From contig JBCFYV010002312.1 in the NCBI GenBank assembly GCA_039000515.1, forward strand, positions 23,734-87,733: a stretch of DNA of 64,000 bases, written 5' to 3'. The position numbers and the translations under genes were made by a program. The notes below the pieces were generated by a model that was not told where the DNA came from, ran no database searches, and saw only the letters and a list, made by a program, of their open reading frames with translations. Of this stretch, positions 48,319-57,720 are shown in pieces (positions within the stretch are counted from its first letter, which is position 1; the number at the start of each line of letters is the position of its first letter). Source of the DNA: Timema cristinae (taxonomy: Eukaryota > Arthropoda > Insecta > Phasmatodea > Timematidae).

Positions 48319-48591
48319 GCCTGATAAGCTGAGTTAAAAAATATTATATATATATATATACATAAATTCAGTTCACAACCCGAGAAAGTGAAAGTGAGTG
48401 CTCAAAGAACAGTGAAAGTGCCACAAACAGCTTAAGTACTTTAAAAACAAAAAACAACAACAAACCAGGTGACTTAAGAAGAAGAAGTTCCAAAGCAGGT
48501 AGCTTCACAAGAAGGTCAGAGCTTCTAGACTACAGGTGAGGTACGCAGGGAGAATCTTACGTAAGTCAACAACAACAAAATTGCATTAAAT

Positions 48592-50494
48592 ATGGAAGAA
48601 ACGGACAGTAGTAGCATTGAAGATAACCTTCCCCTAGCACAATATTCCCAACCAATAGTAAAAGAACATTCTTGTTTAGAACTATCTGATCAGGAACAAA
48701 GTGAACAACAAATTAAGAAGGTAGTTGAACCAATAGCTCATAAAGAAGAAGACTTAAGGGGGGTGGAGAATGTTTCAAAGGTAGAAGGTATAGTAGCTCA
48801 ACAAACCACCTCAGCAAATGACCTCAATGTAGTATTAATGCAGTTAGTGCAGCAAATGAAAGAGAGTAGTGAAAAGTTGAGTCAGAAAATAGATCAAAAT
48901 AGTCAGAAAATAGATGAGAGGTTCGACGAAAATAGTCAGAAAATAGATGAAAGGTTCGACAAAAATAGTCAGAAAATAGATGAAAAATTCAACAGGTTAG
49001 AACAAGAATTACAGAGTAAATTTCAAGAAGTACAAAACGACTTTGACACAAAATTACAGAAAGTACAAGAACAGACTAAAAGTGACCAAATGCAGGTAAG
49101 GGACGAACTACAGACGCTTAGGGAAGACTTTAGTAAGTCAGAAAAGCAGACGAATGAGCAGATAAAAGAACTCAAAAATGCAAAGGAAAACTTGAAGTTT
49201 AGACAGGACTCTTTAAATTCTAAGGTAAAAACTACTCAGGAAAGTTGCGAAAAAAATAAAAATGAAATTCTAGAACAGGTGCAAAAATTTAAAAGAACGG
49301 TTTGCGACTGTTGAAAAAGGGCAACAAATATATAGTGATAACCTTAAATTCCAAAATGACCTCTTTGATGGACACACTGTACCAGATGTGTACATAAAGG
49401 AAATAGTTGACCACCAATTGGACAAATTTAAGGACAACTTGACAGAGACTGTGGACAAGACGTCACAAACAGTCAAACAAATGCGACAACAATTAGAACA
49501 GGCTAAGTCAAAATATGACGAGGTAGTAGAAAAAGGGACGCTAATTACCACTGGTGCCTTAGTATTACCCAGTACAGGCATACAGAATCAATTAATGGAA
49601 TCTGTACCCACCTTCAGTGGAAATAATGATAGGGTACATGCTGTACAATTTTTGAAAAAGATGGATAGACTTTTTGAAAATAGTTAACTCACTGAAGCAC
49701 AAAAAATAGCATTTTTTAATTCAAAGTTAGTAGGTGACGCTGAAGCGTGGCTGAATAATCACGAGGCTGAATATACATCATATGAAGCAATAAAGATACC
49801 TTTTCGTAAAAGATTTTGGTCCGTGTATAAGCAGGACAAATTAGTAAATGATATTTTTACAGGCCGGTATGATCCACATCGAGGGCCTATGTGTGACTAT
49901 TACAATAGATATGCCATGCAGGCAGGGAATTTGGACATCCCTATTGACGAGGAAAGATTAGTAAATCAGTTATTGCATCACTTCCCACGTGAAATACAAG
50001 ATGCTCTTATAGCTGCTAGAGTAAAAACTAGCGTTGAAATGAGAGAAATTCTAGAAATATTTGATGAGCGCTCTAGGAGAGAAAGGTCAAAACCACACAT
50101 GCAAGATAGCTCATTTCAAAATGGAGGAAACCATTTAAATAGGGAGAGTAGACATAACCAGGAACGACCTATCCAGAGATCGAACCAGGAGTCGAGAAAT
50201 CGAGCTTGGGAAAATTCCAATAATCAGGGAAACAATTTTAATCCTAATTACACTAATTCTAATCAAAAGGGAAATTATTCTAATCCTAATTACAAGGGAG
50301 ATTTTTCTTGACCACCAGGGGATAGAATAAACTTAATCCAAAGAAAAGAACACAAGGGTAACGTTAGTCAACAAAGAAATCAGCTGATGAACACAGACCT
50401 TGAAAAAATAGAACCACACCCACTAAAAACCCATGTCATTGTTCATGAAGAACCGGGACCAAACTTTCAAAAAAATGGTCAGACAAGTCATTGA
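48592..50494 (+). pseudogene. Gag of the gag-only LTR element, with breaks
   Basis: The ATG at 48,592 starts an acidic segment (MEETDSSSIEDN), then a long coiled coil whose SQKID..FD..SQKIDE register repeats three to four times (residues about 95-130), then more Glu/Gln-rich helix. The Retrotrans_gag-type domain follows: VPTFSGNNDRVHAVQFL (49,605), VGDAEAWLNNHE (49,733) and FRKRFW (49,805), DRIxYYNRYAMQAGNL-like helices, and LLHHFPREIQDALI (49,970). The C-terminal tail is Asn-rich with no zinc knuckle. Gag would form the capsid. Breaks: a one-base shift in an A run near 49,290, a TAA at 49,685-49,687 and a TGA at 50,309-50,311, after which the frame stays coherent (ending PHPLKTHVIVHEEPGPNFQK) to a TGA at 50,492-50,494. 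Confidence 0.85.
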
Positions 50495-52814
50495 GTTGCC
50501 CGACAATGACATCCACTCAAGTTAGAGAAAGGGCCGATACTTTAGAAAACTGTCAAAAAAAATATTTGTAAAAAAAAAAATATGGGGGGTTAGGCTATGT
50601 TTAGACGCTAGACGAGCATATCAATATTAATATATATATTAATGTTGTCCATTGATTCCACAATCGCCTGGCAAATTTCATTGTTATGTCAAAATAAAGA
50701 GAGTTTCATATCATATAATTTTAATATTTAATAGGTGTTCAGAATTGAACCCTAGGTCTGTACACAAAGAAGAAATGCATTTACTTTGTAACTAAATGCG
50801 ACTTAGGTCTGTAGTTACTAAAAATCCTACGCAGATTTGTAGCGTTGAATGTATATCAACGTTAGTAGTTACTAAAAAATACGATGAATATTTCCTAAGA
50901 AAATGTATTGTTACAAAGCAGAGAAAGAAAAAAAAGATGGAGAATAACCCTTGTCCATCATATTCAATTCTCAGAGAAAAGGATTTCTTTGACAAAGAAA
51001 TGTTTAAAGTAAACAACTATAATGGCCAGTAAGGCAGGTAGCATTTTTCTACATGAAAGTAAAAAAAAAAACTTTTTTTTTACCTATCTCTCACATATCT
51101 CTTTCTCTTACTATATTGTAATAGAACATAGTTTTTTCTATGTACATGTCTTAAATTATATCATAAATTTTGTAAAACTTTAAGTATAATTTTAATGAGA
51201 TAGGGATAATAAATAAATTAGTTCAGGGTTCTATGAATATTAAATTCTATGTATTCTGTATATTATATTAAGCAAAGATGATTAATATTGAATTATGTGT
51301 TGTACTACCAATGTGTTAAGCAAGAATGATTAAAATGGAATTATTTGTGTTGTATTATTTCAATGTTACTATATTAAGTGTGTCATCTTTACTAGACAAG
51401 CTGTGTTTAGATAAATAATAATAATTTATCAAGGGTTTATCATAGAAAAGTAGTGTATGTAATTCATTAAAAGTGCCTTAAAAGTAATGATATTCAAAAG
51501 ATCGATTCATCAGTAACAGTCGGGAAATTTTAAAGATAGAATTTAAATTCAGTATCAAACAAGGGTCAAGGTATGAACCTATTACAAAACAATAAAAATG
51601 TTAAAATTTGCAAGAAATTTTATAGGCCAAAGAAATGAACGAGTATTAAGAATCTTTGATACAGAGTTAAAAAAAAATTTTGTTTGACCAATCTAAATGA
51701 TCGATATGAATTAAATATATTTGTTTACGACATCCAGTAATGATCGTTCATGGTAAAGTACCATAATAAATGCAAGATGTCTAAAGAAAAGGAGGTTATG
51801 TTTTAAATTCGCTTGGTATGGATAGGTAGTTATGCAATGATATTATAGTCGTAAGTTTAATATCTAGTCTTTGTGGAAGATAACACCAGTTGAAGGTGAA
51901 GAACTCGTCGTTGATCCTAATTGCACCAAATAAGGTGAGCTCCGTCGTTGATCCAATATACCTTAAGGTGAGTTAAGTCGTTCAAAATAAATATAGAGAT
52001 ATATGGGAGGAATTGCCCCATAAAATCTATTTATGTGAGTCTACGTCATTGAAGAAAGGTAAGATAATAGTCGACGTAATTCATTTTGTTTAAACCTATA
52101 CCAGGGAAGGAATTAAAGTTGTTTGATGAGATTTTCTGGTGTGTTTCGTAAACAAATTAAAACAATATAGTTAATAACAAAACTAGATAAAAGTATTCAA
52201 CGGTGAAGTAAAGGAGAATGTCAAATATTTTGTCTTGGGCCTATAAAATAAAAAAATAGCTGGAGCAAAGACTGATTTAATTAAAGTTCTATTAAAAAAT
52301 AAAATAAAGTTAACTTAATTAAAATCAAATTGATTTGATTAAAACATTGTTAAAGAACAAGGAATAGTAGCCACGGGATTAAGGAGGATCGATCAATGAA
52401 TATTGAGATAGATAATTTAAAACATTGTGTAATAAAACAATTAAAAGGGTTTTATCTACATTGTATAACATATTATATTAAATATGTCAAACATATTGTA
52501 TTAAGTAAATAAAATGTAATTTTGGTTAAATATTTTAGAACTAAGATTTTCTGAATAATGCTATTGGATTAAAAAAAACATAATAAAGAAAACAAATTAT
52601 TTTAGTGTGACACTGTTAAAAAAAACTTTTCTGTTTTGTTGTATGTAACAAAGGAATTTCAAGAGAGAAAGTATGGTTGAGGACAAACCTTAACTCAACA
52701 ATTGTACTTTAAAATAATTTTGTTCTGTATATTCAATTTTAAGTGTATTTATAAGAGACTTGTACATTATGTAATTGCTGTTAGATATCACACACGTTCA
52801 ATCTTTCCAGCAAT
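50495..52814. other. Non-coding interior of the gag-only element
   Basis: Where pol is expected there is only AT-rich sequence with no pol motif in any frame. Around 51,894-52,060 a short imperfect motif (AAGGTGA(G)...GTCGTTGATCC) recurs three to four times at about 36-bp steps. Minus strand near 50,760-50,735 (CTAGGGTTCAATTCTGAAC) is B-box-like and may mark a decayed SINE. Confidence 0.7.
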
Positions 52815-52827
52815 TAGGGGGGTAACT
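52815..52827 (+). promoter_or_regulatory. Polypurine tract of the gag-only element
   Basis: TTAGGGGGGTAAC immediately precedes the 3' LTR. It is short and imperfect but in the position where plus-strand synthesis is primed. Confidence 0.6.
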
Positions 52828-53354
52828 GTAATGATATGAAATTATACATATCAATATGTTATTATTCAAATCTATATTCAAAATTACTATATTTAATATT
52901 CGAGCGGGCTGTAAGATTTATTTATGTAGAAATGTCGAGTTGTAAGGTGTGGTGAAATCCTTCTACGTCTCTATTTAAAAAGACAACGCACTTTCCGTGG
53001 AAAGAGACGCACCTGGATGACCTCACCCCTTTTCTTCTAGGAAGCTTCGAGAAGGAAATGTCGCTTGATATACCCCTTCAAATGCGCACATCTCCTCACT
53101 GCTGGTGATCCTTCCTTCTCGACAAGAACACGTATAGCTAAGATTCATTTAACGCAATAGTCGGGCTTTTATCAAAATATAAAATGCGTGTGATATCTAG
53201 CTAAAAGTAAACAGTTCATTCATTTAAAAATAAAGACTATAAAAAAACACCAGAACTTTTAATTTATAAAATAATACCATTAATTATTAAAATAATATCA
53301 CCCTTACGATGGCGTATAGACATTTATTAACAGGCTAGCGTTTTAATTATTACA
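52828..53354 (+). repeat. 3' LTR of the gag-only element
   Basis: Same ends as the 5' LTR (TGTAATGATATG...TTAATTATTACA). It is followed by the ACCC target duplication at 53,355-53,358, after which the hAT sequence resumes. Confidence 0.93.
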
Positions 53355-53739
53355 ACCCTGCTACTTGTCTCAGATTCCTTCCCCAAGCTTTGTTGTGAGG
53401 GAACAGTTTCCAAATCAGAGTCCCCTTCCATAGTTCACACTTTCAAACACTTTCAAACTAAGTTGACAATCGAACACTTTAACACTTCTCAAGAGCTCTT
53501 TCATTAATGGGAACAATTCAATAAGCTTAGCAACCACAACACTACCACTTATAAAGGTGGCCATTCATGATCGTTCCACTCCAAAAACTGACCGTGAGTG
53601 TGAGAACCCGACGTAATGGAATGATGACGTGGCACGATGGTGAATGCAGACATTTACTTAACCTTGATCCAGCGTGTTCTGAACTCCAGCCGAGAGAGGA
53701 AGTAGACTCGTGTCGGGATATCACCCCCAAACGTTGGGG

Positions 53740-53915
53740 AGATATTGCAGTGACGTATTTCAGTTCTTCATAGCTCATGCATGACGCCAAGAAACGAAGG
53801 GTTGCAGATAGTCTTTCATGGGCACTGGTGCTCTGCCGCATATTTGTGTTTTCCCTTTCTTTTCAGTGATGTTAGTATTTGCATAAATTTGAAATAGGTC
53901 TCTTTATCCATCCTC
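53740..53915 (-). pseudogene. HARBI1-like transposase N-terminal fragment
   Basis: In transcriptional order the minus strand reads MDKETYFKFMQILTSLK and then, after a one-base frame change, MRQSTSAHERLSATLRFLAS and CMSYEELKYVTAIS. This matches the helix-turn-helix-containing N-terminus of Harbinger transposases: an 'M..E.F..L...' helix, a 'T.MR..I...ERL..TLRFLA.G' segment, then 'S...L...F.IS'. The downstream DDE domain is absent; the remaining sequence to the end of the element does not resemble it. The fragment shows which family the inverted-repeat element came from. The minus frame at 53,951-54,208 (WLFRELIHHKLRHGRRIPTD) may be a further upstream part, but I cannot match it. Confidence 0.75.
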
Positions 53916-54176
53916 ATTAGTTTCTGCAATTGAATGGTTCGCAGATTAACTCATTCATCAACGTAACGGGCCCGTATACGTAGCCATTTTTTGGCCATAT
54001 ATTTTTGGGCTTCCGGCTCTTCACATATAGGCAAACAATCGCACACATCAGTAGGAATTCGTCGTCCATGTCTAAGCTTGTGATGAATAAGCTCTCGAAA
54101 CAACCAAGTACAGGACACTTTCCACTGGTGCGAGGAATGTGGAGTGAAGTAATCGCGAACGACCTCCTTCACATGT

Positions 54177-54220
54177 CCACCACTCCACTCCACTCCACTC
54201 CACTCCACTCCACTCCACTA
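54177..54220. repeat. (CCACT)n microsatellite
   Basis: About eight uninterrupted five-base CCACT units inside the Harbinger element, close to its right end. Confidence 0.95.
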
Positions 54221-54435
54221 GATTCGGAACGATCATGAATGGCCACCTTAAGAAGGAAACAAAAATTACATTTACTTGTGTCAGAACGCCAAGCGTTAGC
54301 GCATATTTTACTATACAGATGGACAAGGATGGCTTCAGCTGGTCCTTTCTCCGGGGAGAGCCGATAAGACTCGAGGACTTCCGATGCTAGGTGGGAGAGG
54401 GGAAGGGGGCCGCGCAAATAGCGGGAATATCACTG

Positions 54436-55516
54436 TGCCATGTTGTTTCTATAGCTGGACTTGTTAGTTATTGTTTCAAAACATACCTTGTTATATGTCT
54501 ATGACTCTAATCATTTTTTAAATTGTATCTTCTTTGTCTTCTTTGTTTTGTTAACCGTCGGCATTTTTGTGGCTCCGATAAAAAGTACGAATTAAATAGT
54601 GTTTAAGTACGACACTTCTTTATCTTTACTTAAGGCCATATGTACAGGATTTTTTTTTCCGCCATTCAAAAGAGTTTTCTTCTAAATGTTACACACCATA
54701 AATGTATTTTTATCTATTTTTATTCAAGAGCTATGAGGATAAGAAACTTCAATTTTTACGTTTTCCGAATCTAGTTTTAGGCCACACTTTTTGGAATAAA
54801 ATTTTGAAAATTTAAATTTAGTATCTTTAATACTATACCTATTTGATAAAGCTGAGATTTTAGCATAGGTATAAGCATACTCTATATAAATATACTTAAA
54901 GTTCCCTTAAAACCAACACAATTCAACAATTGTTTATTAATACTAATTCATCTATAAATATTAGTATTCATGCGATGTATAGATGTGTATATTTAAGATT
55001 AAAAAAATAATGTATATGGAAAAAATAGTTTCACGATCTTCAATTTTGTGAAAACTGCAATTAATACCGTCAATTAAATTATCTATGTTTTTATATGTAT
55101 TTATATTTTAATTAGAGGTAAGAATATTTATACTGTCAGTCTGACTTAGATCTTGGTTCATATGGGATTACTTGCATGATACATTTTATTGATTAATTAC
55201 ATTTTAATTAACATTAAAATTTCGTGATTATCTACATTTTAAATCATCTGGATGGTTTTCCTCATTAGTTAGGCCTAGCCTATAGGTAAATATAATGTGT
55301 GCATAGATGGTGATTATCAAAGCATTAATATATACATGCACTTTACCTTAAGTAGCAAACCCAAGAAGTCAAGTGGTTACAATTAAATTGATTATATTGT
55401 TCAAATATTTGATAATTTTAGGAATACGGCAAGTTTCCACAGTTAAATAGAATTATTGAATTCTAAGATGTATACAACATCCAGTAGAAGGCCGAGAATG
55501 GATCAAATAATAAATA
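54436..55516. other. AT-rich intergenic, no gene recognised
   Basis: No frame, repeat or motif of note beyond very high AT content. Confidence 0.5.
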
Positions 55517-55593
55517 CGCCCCTATCAGAAATCGAACCCGAAACCCTTTGCACTGTAGACCATCCCGCTAGCGACTGAGCTAACGTGTCTGGC
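55517..55593 (-). repeat. tRNA-derived SINE head (A and B boxes)
   Basis: On the minus strand TTAGCTCAGTCGCTAG (A box, 55,583-55,568) and GGTTCGATTTC (B box, 55,538-55,528) have the correct tRNA-like spacing, so an RNA polymerase III internal promoter is present. The acceptor ends do not pair, so it is a SINE or tRNA pseudogene and not a working tRNA. Confidence 0.6.
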
Positions 55594-56603
55594 TATTATA
55601 CTATAATTATATCACTTTTATAACCTGTATTTTCTTACGTTCTCTCCCACAACTGTCAAACTGTTAATTGAGTGGCCTCTTGAAAATATGCTTGATAAGA
55701 AATAGATTTTTTATTCACCTTAAAAATTGTGTGAATGCAAGAATCTACGTTTAAGCTTGCAATTTTTTCAGTATTTTATATGACTTAAATTTCGAAAACT
55801 ATTCTTTTAGAATATTCAAAATTTCTCTGTTAATCCCACCTATAAGGTTATAATTAGGTCAAGTTAAACGTTGTTCCTATATAAGTAGTCTATAATGATG
55901 TGCCATTTAGTGAGATACCCTGTTGGGCACCAAAACAATATAGGAAGGTATAGTGTTAATTATTTATGTATTTTTAACTCACTTAGAGAGTAATTTTAGG
56001 CCCAAGTATGATATTATAGTAGTAATTGATGTTTTCATTTACAAGTGTGTGAGCACTTTGAATTTACTTCAAATGAAAAACCGCTATTTACTATTGTAAC
56101 GACAGTCCTTCTACCAATTTTTTATTACTTTTTTTGCAAATAAATAATGTAGTAAAATAATTATTTCATTCACAAAGGAATGTATTTTATTACATATGGC
56201 TCATAAAAAAATATCATGTGTGAGAGAGAGAGAAAGAGAGAACGATTTTTATTTGAATTAATTTAATCATAATAACTGAAGTATTCTTATCCAAATAAGA
56301 TGTAATTTTTATATAACCGCTCTCCAATGTTTTTAGACACTTTGAATTATTTAGTTATTAGGTTTTGAGGTTTGAGTTATTCTAGGGTGCAAGGAGAAGA
56401 AAACACAATTTTATAGTAAATGCACCCTATTTACTTGGAGAGTGGATTGGAAAACTATAGAAAGAGAACACATGTGGAAAGCCACTAAAAATATGTAAAA
56501 ATTATATATCTTTTTATTTGTCTAGGTAAATTATTAATAAACCTACTTTTTTTTTTTGCAAACTCGAGTTTATTGTTGCAAGTTACTAGTAATTTTTTGA
56601 ATA
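55594..56603. other. AT-rich intergenic, nothing recognised
   Basis: Contains a short (GA)n run near 56,224 only. Confidence 0.5.
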
Positions 56604-56607
56604 CATA
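56604..56607 (+). repeat. Target-site duplication, left (CATA)
   Basis: CATA directly before the 5' LTR is repeated directly after the 3' LTR at 61,879-61,882. Confidence 0.92.
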
Positions 56608-56887
56608 TGTAACGTATAGCTGTAGTGACTATTCTGCGAGTGCAGTGAGTGTACCCACCTCTGTAACTGGAATGTGGAAAGAGGGGGTGGGGGCGACAGC
56701 TGCAAATAGTCAGGTAGCAGTTTAGTTTTCCTGTGAGTTCGTTTGGGACTGGTCGTGTTAAACTAGTGTTGTGGACATGGTGTCCAAGTATTAAACGTGT
56801 ATATATTGATGTATGATAGTTGTATTAAGATGTGTACCCTTAAGTGTAAATATATATATATCATTTGTAAATAGAAAACACGCTACA
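56608..56887 (+). repeat. 5' LTR of the Ty3/gypsy element
   Basis: Starts TGTAACGTATAGC and ends AAAACACGCTACA. It is GC-mixed with an AT-rich 3' third; TATATATTGATG near 56,800 could serve as core promoter, but a TATA-less start is equally possible. Confidence 0.96.
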
Positions 56888-56889
56888 AT

Positions 56890-56907
56890 TGGTGGCAGTG
56901 GCGGTTA
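56890..56907 (+). promoter_or_regulatory. Primer binding site of the Ty3/gypsy element
   Basis: TGGTGGCAGTGGCGGTTA starts two bases after the LTR with the obligatory TGG complementary to a tRNA CCA end. I cannot assign the tRNA. Confidence 0.65.
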
Positions 56908-56925
56908 TTGTGAACTCAAATTAAA

Positions 56926-57720
56926 ATGGCAGAAATGTGTGCAAAACCAACAGTATACACGGGTTCTGGTGATTGGTGCGAGTGGCTGTTTCAGTTCCAA
57001 CTGGCGGCAGAAATCAATGGTTGGTGTGATGAAAAAAAATGTTTGTTCATGGGTATGTTCCTCTCGGGGGTAGCTCTGAGTGTGTACAGAGACCTGCCAG
57101 ATAGCGAGAGAAAGGTATGGGCAACATTAGTGGAGCGGATAGGGGACAAATTTAATCCACGTGAAAGAACAGAACTTGATAAATTACAGTTCCAAAACCG
57201 AACTAGGCAGGTAGGCGAATCGCTACTGGAGCTTGCTACGAGCTTAAGAGCCCTCGCGACTCGCGCATACCCGAATGTAAATAGCGAAGCTAGGGACGAA
57301 TTATCGCGGGACCGGTTCTTGACAGCTCTCGGGAGTGATATAAGACTTCGTGTGCGGCAAGAGCGGCCTAAGACACTGGACGCTGCCGTGAGTTTGGCTC
57401 TTGAGCTGGAAGCTATAGGTCAAGTGGAGGCAGCCGATCCGGTGTGTCGAGTATCCGCAGATGATGAGTTAGTGCAGCCGATAAAGACGAGTGACGCTTG
57501 TGTTGTAACTCAAGAGCATCACAAAATTGAACAAATGATGAACATGGTGATGCAGACAATGGATGCCGTCCACGATGTTTGTGAATCATTGAAAAATGTT
57601 GCAGGTACCATTCAGACAATGAAGCAGTGTCAACGCGGACGAGAAATAAAGTGCTACCAATGCGGTGAACTGGGACATGTTCGGGCAAAGTGTGGTAAGA
57701 ATAAGAAACAAAAAAACTAG
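56926..57720 (+). CDS. gag: Gag polyprotein of the Ty3/gypsy element
   Basis: 264 residues, intact. The start Met is followed by AEMCAKPTVYTGSGDWCEWL. The capsid-like Retrotrans_gag region spans about residues 10-150, with VWATLVERIGDKFNPRERTE and LLELATSLRALATRAYP typical of its helices. A single zinc knuckle near the C-terminus, CYQCGELGHVRAKC (C-x2-C-x4-H-x4-C, about residues 243-256), would bind RNA during packaging. A lysine-rich tail ends at a TAG (57,718-57,720). The frame is open throughout, unlike pol. The first Met is chosen because it begins the family-like region and directly follows the primer binding site by 20 bases. Gag forms the cytoplasmic virus-like particle in which reverse transcription occurs. 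Confidence 0.95.
   Translation: MAEMCAKPTVYTGSGDWCEWLFQFQLAAEINGWCDEKKCLFMGMFLSGVALSVYRDLPDSERKVWATLVERIGDKFNPRERTELDKLQFQNRTRQVGESLLELATSLRALATRAYPNVNSEARDELSRDRFLTALGSDIRLRVRQERPKTLDAAVSLALELEAIGQVEAADPVCRVSADDELVQPIKTSDACVVTQEHHKIEQMMNMVMQTMDAVHDVCESLKNVAGTIQTMKQCQRGREIKCYQCGELGHVRAKCGKNKKQKN
57711..57717 (+). promoter_or_regulatory. Slippery heptamer for -1 ribosomal frameshift (A AAA AAC)
   Basis: In gag phase the last two sense codons are AAA AAC, preceded by A, and the TAG stop follows at once. This is a canonical X XXY YYZ -1 site. Slipping back one base places the ribosome in the frame that runs through the protease, so it explains how pol is expressed. A downstream stem using GTGCACGCCGGTG...CACACCGGC (57,720-57,751) is plausible: GCCGGTGTG pairs with CACACCGGC. 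Confidence 0.85.

Larger units (their letters stand above)
47761..53354 (+). mobile_element. Gag-only LTR retrotransposon (non-autonomous)
   Basis: A 5.6-kb element with two LTRs (535 and 527 bp, roughly 97-98% identical by eye), TG...CA ends, a 4-bp ACCC target duplication, a lysine-tRNA-like primer binding site and a purine tract before the 3' LTR. Its interior has a gag gene (48,592-50,494) but no protease, reverse transcriptase, RNase H or integrase; the following 2.3 kb is AT-rich and non-coding in all frames. This is the plan of gag-carrying non-autonomous LTR elements, which rely on a relative's enzymes. A partner sharing these LTRs is not in the window. Confidence 0.92.
45995..53431 (-). 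pseudogene. hAT transposase (ZMYM1-like), split by an LTR element
   Basis: The likely start is the ATG at 53,431-53,429 (MEGDSDLETVPSQQSLGKES). The frame crosses the LTR target site (53,355 to 47,756) and continues to a TAA at 45,997-45,995. Recognisable blocks in order: RPSEVTTNRKDPLNRGNYIE (47,360-47,300), GVQTLVKKKCPGALFIHCYA then HKLNLVLSQ (47,285-47,190), IPNFFSHSLKRIDAL and FSTRWSYNSRIVNTV (47,150-47,030), YNEIIDTMVEQMELRFQDLN (46,530-46,440), and SKDAVIDNFIQKDDKG (46,040). These are the C-terminal hAT segments of ZMYM1-type transposases. The stretch that normally sits between RGNYxEL and the GVQ...HCYAHxLNLV motif, including the first catalytic Asp, is missing (junction near 47,291). 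There are several stops, a frame shift near 47,170 and a dispersed repeat at 46,701-46,836. It is inactive. Confidence 0.75.
53555..54248 (-). mobile_element. PIF/Harbinger-type DNA transposon, non-autonomous
   Basis: The terminal inverted repeats are perfect over 23 bp, starting AGGTGGCCATTCATGATCGT at 53,555 and ending with its complement at 54,248. Both sides are flanked by the 3-bp direct repeat TAA (53,552-53,554 and 54,249-54,251), which fits the TWA target of PIF/Harbinger elements. Inside, on the minus strand, is a fragment of a HARBI1-like transposase. At 694 bp it cannot encode the full transposase and the second MYB-like protein. It lies in the 5' non-coding part of the hAT element. 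Confidence 0.87.
45709..54435 (-). mobile_element. Decayed hAT transposon hosting nested insertions
   Basis: On the minus strand the element appears to begin CAGTGATATTCCCGC (54,435 leftward) and to end where the plus strand reads CAGTGATATGGCGTGC (45,709), giving 9-bp matching CAGTGATAT termini of hAT type. Flanks are TCACCATG and TGCCATGT, similar but not an exact 8-bp duplication, so the boundaries are inferred. Subtracting the LTR element and the Harbinger element leaves about 2.4 kb, a normal hAT length. The transposase reading frame runs into both sides of the LTR insertion, which supports the nesting. Confidence 0.65.

Noticed and set aside
55517..55593. Functional tRNA gene
   Set aside because: A and B boxes are present but the acceptor arms do not pair, so no cloverleaf forms.
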